A stretch of 64,000 nucleotides of DNA from contig OX421492.1 in NCBI GenBank assembly GCA_949126835.1, positions 39,852,498 through 39,916,497 of the forward strand. The letters run 5' to 3'. Positions 62,001-64,000 of this stretch are shown piece by piece. Both the position numbers and the translations under genes were made by a program. Position 1 is the stretch's first letter; each line of letters begins with the position of its first letter. The DNA comes from Anisus vortex. Taxonomy: Eukaryota; Mollusca; Gastropoda; Planorbidae. The notes below the pieces were generated by a model. It was not told the origin of the DNA. It saw only the letters and a list, made by a program, of their open reading frames with translations, and made no database searches.

Positions 62001-64000
62001 TGAATTTTGTTTTCTTTAGGATAAATGTCTTTTTTTTGTGGTATGAATGTCTCCTTCTAACTTTTTATGCCAAATGTTTTTTAGGATAAATGTCTACTTC
62101 AAACTTACACTGGAACTGGAACAGTGAAAGGCTTAGAGTGGTTTGTTGATCGAAGCATTGCTGCCTGCTTCAGTAGATGCAAGGTGAGATTTATTTATTG
62201 AACAAACATTTGTACAGCAGAAACAATGTCCTGGTATTATTGAACAAACATGTGTACAGCAGAAACAATGTCCTGGTATTATTGAACAAACATATGTACA
62301 GCAGAAACAATGTCCTGGTATTATTGAACAAACATGTGTACAGCAGAAACAATGTCCTGGTATTATTGAACAAACATATGTACAGCAGAAACAATGTCCT
62401 GGTATTATTGAACAAACATATGTACAGCAGAAACAATGTCCTGGTATTATTGAACAAACATATGTACAGCAGAAACAATGTCCTGGTATTATTACAGTTT
62501 TTTGTTTGCTGGACTACACATAATGACATATAGTCTTTCTATCCCCTCAGGATGTTGTCATCCTGAACTACAGCCCTGAATTGTTCCACTCCAATCGTGT
62601 CACAGCCTTGGCTCGTAAGTCACTGAAACAGCAGGCCATCATGGGGCTGAGCCAGGCCAAATGTTTCTTCAGCCTCCTGCAGAAGTTGCCATCCATGCTA
62701 CAAGAGCAGTACCAGTATGAGAAGGTACGTGTTGCCTACCTGTCTCTCTTCAGCCACATCTAGGTTTATACAATAATTTTAACAAGATCGTCTTTTAAAA
62801 GCAGATACATTTTTAGTTAAACAAATCACTTCACAAATAATATAGAAATATCATTTTTTGATATCCAGTTAATGTAACTTTTGTTTATACATCCATAGTT
62901 ATTACACAAGTTAAATATTTACAGTGTTACAGTCAATTTTTGGCTTGGTGCTAATGTATACTTAACAACCACTCTGCTATATTCTCATACACATATCTCA
63001 GAAACTTATATTTTCCCCATAGAAACTGTCATCACACAGATAAAATGCACAAGTTTCTCATGTAGGAGAATTTTAATAACTGAATCTCCTCTCACAAAAT
63101 AGATCAAACTTGAACTGGTTGTATAATTTCTCTCATGGACAACTCCTATCAAACTTGAGCATGCTTTTTACTTATGCATTCCTTTTGTAAACAAGTTCAC
63201 TCAAGCTCTTAGTTCTTTTAGTCTGTTTGCACTGTTCTTTGTTTACCATGTAACAGTTTTATGAACTATAATACTTCTAAATTATAATACTAAAATAAAC
63301 TGATGCTTTGGTTTAGAACAGAGATTTATTGTTGGATGTTGTTTTGTTTTTTTAAATCTCTAACAAGGCCCAAGTAATAGCTGGAGATCAACTGCAACAT
63401 AGCCAGTACCTGCAGTGTCTTACCTCCATGGCTGTCAGCTTACAGCTGGACACAGCGCTCTGCTTTTCACCTGTACCACTTCATCACAAGACACCTGAAT
63501 CAGGTAAAGATAGAGTCAAGTATCCCCTTTAAAACTGTGTTGGTCGCTGAAGCTACAGAAGCATCATACACCAGTTTCCTTGGAAATGGTTTCCATGGCG
63601 ATCATGCTGCCAGCACAATGCCCAACACCTTTACTTTTTCCCAACTCAGGGACCCTTTTGACCTAGTATACCTTACCTAGGAACACCCTCTAGTCTGACC
63701 TCAAACCTTTGCATTGGCCATTCATACTTACTGCAGTTAACCACTGCTGCAACTATCTATATGTATACTAAAACAACACTTTTGGGATCTTTGTCCCACA
63801 AAATATGCATAGAGATCATTTATAGGAATGTATTTTGTCAATATAAAAAAAAATTGTGAAATGAGACCCAACTGTTTTTCACATAGTGCTCACATTTAGA
63901 ATCTAAGTCTCTGAAAAGATTTTTTTTTTACTGATATTCATTGATGACATTGATAAATTTCTTCCACTTCCAGACTTAGAGCATCTTGTTAAAGAATGGC
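20491..64000 (+). CDS. HERC1: HERC1 giant E3 ubiquitin ligase, 5' part (runs off the right edge)
   Basis: Sixty-seven exons join in one open frame of about 4018 codons; all junctions agree in phase. Domain order: N-terminal helical region, RCC1-like domain 1 (residues ~380-745), long helical region, SPRY (~1965-2120), UBA (~2829-2872), zinc-binding-like cluster (~3030-3100), WD40 block (~3515-3920). This is the order of animal HERC1 (about 4860 residues in man), so only the second RCC1-like domain and the HECT domain, about 850 residues, are missing beyond 64000. HERC1 is a cytosolic/Golgi-associated ligase whose first RCC1 domain acts on small GTPases. The start ATG has A at -3 and G at +4, and its exon opens only nine bases upstream at an acceptor, implying an upstream non-coding exon. 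Exon coordinates are given in the part entries. Introns not listed separately show nothing I recognise. Confidence 0.96.
21290..21423 (+). other. HERC1: GC-AG intron (HERC1 intron 2)
   Basis: The exon must end after ...ttag at 21289 to keep phase with the next exon (G split as g|ga). The intron then begins gcaagt, the consensus for functional GC donors. No GT donor in the vicinity preserves the frame. Confidence 0.88.
21751..22694. mobile_element. MITE in HERC1 intron 3
   Basis: The ends tgtgacctgttcccactaaa (21751 on) and, in reverse complement, tgtgacccgttctcacaaaa (22694 back) match at 18 of 21 positions counting the next base. The interior is AT-rich and lacks an ORF with coding character. 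Length 944 bp. Target duplication not resolved. Confidence 0.8.
23180..27289 (+). CDS. HERC1: HERC1 exons 5-13: RCC1-like domain 1
   Basis: Exons 23180-23392, 23551-23782, 24803-24882, 24994-25090, 25184-25327, 25467-25594, 25744-25888, 26413-26584 and 27155-27289. Seven RCC1 blades are visible: [76 protein letters not shown] and [13 protein letters not shown], each followed by the usual G(S/T)SH-L-A core (for example [20 protein letters not shown]). Several introns interrupt blades at the same glycine codon in phase 1. In the family this propeller binds ARF/Rab-type GTPases and membranes. Confidence 0.95.
27457..36833 (+). CDS. HERC1: HERC1 exons 14-34: long helical region
   Basis: Exons 27457-27622, 27740-27865, 28000-28179, 28282-28434, 28568-28700, 29017-29205, 29552-29746, 29875-30054, 30209-30323, 31102-31361, 31793-31927, 32100-32153, 32308-32399, 33280-33355, 33476-33723, 33898-34095, 34257-34377, 34550-34793, 35707-35825, 36177-36326 and 36727-36833; about residues 792-1872. 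Conserved landmarks: [29 protein letters not shown] and KYKPVDVSL. An acidic, His/Asp-rich linker is in exon 23. Exon 26 has the phospho-site-like stretch [18 protein letters not shown]. Exons 18/19 are joined by a GC-AG intron. Confidence 0.93.
28701..29016 (+). other. HERC1: GC-AG intron (HERC1 intron 18)
   Basis: Exon 18 ends ...gttgaag and the intron begins gcaagt. The phase-1 g joins ac of exon 19 to make Asp (VEDVVLQSP). No GT donor nearby gives this junction. Confidence 0.88.
30720..30915 (+). mobile_element. Diverged SINE copy in HERC1 intron 22
   Basis: Shares with the SINE at 17429-17683 the blocks ctgggtgt, agctctaatgggttac, and gtgctggtcacacaatcacc, in the same order, and ends ggtctgaaagggatactta. 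The tRNA-like head is badly eroded. Orientation is +, the same as HERC1. Confidence 0.65.
30938..31040. repeat. 52-bp direct duplication in HERC1 intron 22
   Basis: The block beginning atcaatatacctacagcaga and running to catggtcaaactg is present twice in tandem with one substitution (gctaacatgg versus gcgaacatgg). Confidence 0.85.
31391..31765. repeat. 65-bp tandem array in HERC1 intron 23
   Basis: About five to six copies of a 65-bp unit beginning tggtagtaattgtaattgac, the last copies shortened and diverged. The array begins about 30 bp after the exon 23 donor and ends about 27 bp before the exon 24 acceptor, so it makes up most of the intron. Confidence 0.92.
32371..32865 (+). repeat. HERC1: 100-bp tandem array containing the exon 26 end and donor
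   Basis: Five copies of a 100-bp unit start at 32371, 32471, 32571, 32671 and 32771. The first includes the last 29 bases of exon 26 (gtctgccagatatttcttca through cag) and its donor gtagcac. Each later copy repeats that exon end and donor and is preceded by ttttatttttag, an acceptor-like sequence. The intron thus contains four decoy 28-nt micro-exons. Confidence 0.95.
34784..35628 (+). repeat. HERC1: 40-bp tandem array containing the exon 31 end and donor
   Basis: About 21 nearly identical copies of a 40-bp unit containing taactgttgg|gtgattaaag. The first copy overlaps the last ten bases of exon 31 and its real donor gtgagt (34794). All later copies carry gtgatt at the matching position. The array fills most of the 0.9-kb intron and is highly homogeneous. 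Confidence 0.96.
37217..40791 (+). CDS. HERC1: HERC1 exons 35-38: SPRY domain and following linker
   Basis: Exons 37217-37606, 38249-38488, 40242-40325 and 40443-40791; about residues 1873-2227. SPRY landmarks: [66 protein letters not shown] and YPCVTFYSS. Exon 35 begins with helical sequence and a low-complexity insert. Exon 38 ends in a charged, Gln/Ser/Lys-rich stretch that continues, after a 6.4-kb intron, into exon 39. The domain is interrupted by an intron made mostly of a 23-bp array. Confidence 0.95.
37890..38035 (-). mobile_element. Diverged SINE relic in HERC1 intron 35
   Basis: On + it resembles the body of the SINE at 17429-17683 in the same (minus) orientation: gtttctatggccgcagc, gataggccaacacaattt, tacccttaattttccaact and gatcagagttgg align in order with that copy. 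No tRNA head remains. Confidence 0.5.
38639..40224 (+). repeat. HERC1: 23-bp tandem array in HERC1 intron 36
   Basis: About 69 copies of a 23-bp unit in two main forms, gtgagtaactaaagttaggt plus ttt and gcaagtaactaaagttaggt plus ttt. The intron's sense strand therefore carries dozens of GTGAGT and GCAAGT words. A 22-bp variant (gtgagtactaaag) recurs near 38896, 39263, 39607 and 39928, spaced about 367, 344 and 321 bp, which marks a higher-order repeat shrinking by one unit each time. The array ends 17 bp before the exon 37 acceptor. Confidence 0.96.
40941..47206 (+). repeat. HERC1: 6.3-kb tandem array of 30/34-bp units in HERC1 intron 38
   Basis: Roughly 190 copies of gatttcttataaatct(tg/ag)ataaacttctat, with or without a tctt tail, giving 34- and 30-bp units. 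Rare variants show higher-order duplication: cgtgtaaatc at 43818 and 45509 (1691 bp apart), ttctgtgatt near 43305 and 45030 (1725 bp), ttaataaatc at 42051, 42712 and 44437 (661 and 1725 bp). The last degenerate unit forms the exon 39 acceptor. Its true length may be affected by assembly. Confidence 0.97.
47209..48301 (+). CDS. HERC1: HERC1 exons 39-41
   Basis: Exons 47209-47336, 47428-47591 and 48093-48301; about residues 2227-2393. Exon 39 is Lys-rich and follows the giant repeat. Exon 40 encodes [20 protein letters not shown] and ends near [12 protein letters not shown], a conserved HERC1 segment that resembles MIB/HERC2-type domains (inference). Exon 41 contains [13 protein letters not shown]. 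The exon 41 donor is a weak gttttt, but only this position keeps phase with exon 42; retention would give a stop two codons into the intron (Gly-Phe-stop). Confidence 0.88.
48630..49420. other. GC-richer promoter-like block in HERC1 intron 41, possible solo LTR
   Basis: Within an AT-rich intron, 48900-49090 is markedly GC-richer, with ttcccgcc (E2F-like) and cccattgg (inverted CCAAT). It is followed by an aataaa at 49198-49203. A segment opening tgttacgtgac near 48631 and ending about 49412 is bracketed by ttgata words. This could be a degraded solo LTR or an internal promoter. Neither is proven. Confidence 0.3.
49501..52257 (+). CDS. HERC1: HERC1 exons 42-47: disordered linker and UBA domain
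   Basis: Exons 49501-50445, 50728-50932, 51098-51318, 51523-51709, 51820-51989 and 52073-52257; about residues 2394-3031. Exon 42 (945 nt) is the longest seen and is mostly Ser/Glu/Ala-rich, but contains the conserved helical part [19 protein letters not shown]. Exon 44 has a Pro-rich stretch and then the UBA start [20 protein letters not shown]; exon 45 completes it with [12 protein letters not shown] domains bind ubiquitin. Exons 46-47 are acidic and Arg-rich. Confidence 0.93.
51305..51460 (+). repeat. HERC1: Tandem copies of the exon 44 end and donor
   Basis: The exon 44 end and donor, ttgcagccacag|gtagaatt (51307 on), recurs at 51351 and 51399, with a truncated copy at 51447. Periods are 44, 48 and 48 bp. 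Each full copy is separated by a T-rich spacer with attagttac. The second and third copies keep a GT at the donor position. Confidence 0.93.
52433..56669 (+). CDS. HERC1: HERC1 exons 48-56: Cys/His cluster and helical region
   Basis: Exons 52433-52535, 52713-52837, 53605-53740, 53911-54108, 54320-54370, 54960-55173, 55747-55975, 56225-56411 and 56545-56669; about residues 3032-3487. Exon 48 has [20 protein letters not shown], a C2H2-like pattern; exon 49 adds [17 protein letters not shown], with a second CxxC. This looks zinc-binding and is conserved in HERC1. The rest is helical, with [15 protein letters not shown] and LAACCLSS-like [11 protein letters not shown] segments. Exon 52 is only 51 nt. 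Confidence 0.92.
53799..53882. repeat. 42-bp tandem duplication in HERC1 intron 50
   Basis: Two exact adjacent copies of a 42-base block starting tgcaataacttaaataacaa, ending 28 bp before the exon 51 acceptor. Confidence 0.9.
54785..54959 (+). repeat. HERC1: 28-bp tandem array ending in the exon 53 acceptor
   Basis: Six copies of a 28-bp unit (tccacttgcaataaatgtac plus acaattgg) start at 54785, 54813, 54841, 54869, 54897 and 54925. A seventh, partial copy at 54953 reads tccacag, and its final ag is the acceptor of exon 53. The usual pyrimidine tract is therefore replaced by repeat sequence. Confidence 0.95.
56862..62183 (+). CDS. HERC1: HERC1 exons 57-64: WD40 repeat block
   Basis: Exons 56862-57019, 57677-57879, 58397-58600, 59306-59430, 59964-60172, 61321-61402, 61498-61674 and 62085-62183; about residues 3488-3906. 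WD-type strands: [97 protein letters not shown] and [19 protein letters not shown]. This is the HERC1 WD40 propeller, between UBA and the second RCC1-like domain. Exon 59/60 uses a GC-AG intron. Exon 61 has tandem NAGNAG acceptors (59964 or 59967), adding or dropping one Gln. Confidence 0.94.
58601..59305 (+). other. HERC1: GC-AG intron (HERC1 intron 59)
   Basis: Exon 59 ends ...agaaatg and the intron begins gcaagt. The split codon g|ta gives Val in [13 protein letters not shown], matching the conserved VSVTCIAWF of HERC1. This is the third GC donor in the gene, with the same hexamer. Confidence 0.88.
60202..61055. mobile_element. hAT-type MITE in HERC1 intron 61
   Basis: The termini tagggatgttaaaa (60202 on) and ttaacatcccta (to 61055) are inverted repeats. 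The flanking octamers gtagtcat (60194-60201) and gtagtaat (61056-61063) are a 7 of 8 target duplication, as hAT elements make. The left part is rich in aaaaccggtttt-type inverted words. No transposase frame. Length 854 bp. Confidence 0.85.
62014..62097 (+). repeat. HERC1: Duplicated exon 64 acceptor and exon start
   Basis: The true junction tttttag|gataaatgtct (exon from 62085) is preceded 65 bp upstream by ctttag|gataaatgtct (62020 on). Using the upstream copy would run into a stop within nine codons, so it is a decoy acceptor with the first 11 bases of the exon. Confidence 0.85.
62194..62495. repeat. HERC1: 42-bp minisatellite in HERC1 intron 64
   Basis: Seven copies of a 42-bp unit (attgaacaaacatgtgtaca then gcagaaacaatgtcctggtatt), alternating atgtgtac/atatgtac variants. 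The array begins 11 bp after the exon 64 donor. As 42 is a multiple of three it stays open on both strands, giving spurious repetitive ORFs. Confidence 0.95.
62551..64000 (+). CDS. HERC1: HERC1 exons 65-67: after the WD40 block, truncated by the window
   Basis: Exons 62551-62724, 63368-63503 and 63974 onward. They encode the segment after the WD40 propeller: [51 protein letters not shown] and LEHLVKEW. In HERC1 this leads into the second RCC1-like domain. The last exon is cut by the window end. Confidence 0.92.
63545..63705 (-). mobile_element. Diverged SINE relic in HERC1 intron 66
   Basis: In reverse complement it shows gactagagggtgttcctagg, gttgggaaaaagtaaaggtg and gtgctggcagca in the same order as the body of the SINE at 17429-17683. 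The tRNA-like head is missing. Confidence 0.65.

Noticed and set aside
62177..62533. Opposed repetitive ORFs of 112-118 codons
   Set aside because: They are frames through a 42-bp intronic minisatellite between HERC1 exons 64 and 65.

Overview
This is eukaryotic nuclear DNA. It is very AT-rich outside exons and the genes are cut by many GT-AG introns. Tandem arrays, tRNA-derived SINEs and short hAT-like elements are common, and the words taggcctac/aggccta recur. The mix of an SLC11-type metal transporter, a full-length animal HERC1 and a gastropod-style tRNA SINE suggests a mollusc, most likely a pulmonate-type snail. That placement is inference; no database was searched.

Layout on the + strand: (i) 1-3978, upstream sequence with 21-bp minisatellites and a candidate foldback element. 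(ii) 3979-11404, an SLC11/NRAMP metal transporter gene in 13 visible coding exons, ending in a three-codon last exon and an AATAAA signal. (iii) 11405-20481, intergenic sequence with a dead LINE reverse-transcriptase piece, SINEs and a hAT-like element with matching target-site duplications. (iv) 20482-64000, the 5' part of HERC1, a giant RCC1/SPRY/UBA/WD40 protein of the HERC E3 ubiquitin ligase family. I traced 67 exons that join in one open frame of about 4018 codons. The second RCC1-like domain and the HECT catalytic domain lie beyond the right edge.

The two genes encode unrelated functions: divalent metal transport, and ubiquitin ligation with membrane-traffic regulation. Nothing suggests they work together.

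The most unusual signal is in the introns. Several tandem arrays contain a copy of, or run directly into, a splice junction. They involve the donors of HERC1 exons 26, 31 and 44, the acceptors of exons 39, 53 and 64, and the acceptor of one SLC11 exon. Some carry whole decoy exon ends with splice sites. HERC1 also has three GC-AG introns, all with a GCAAGT donor, and an intronic 23-bp array made of alternating GTGAGT and GCAAGT words. A 6.3-kb array of 30/34-bp units with higher-order structure separates exons 38 and 39.
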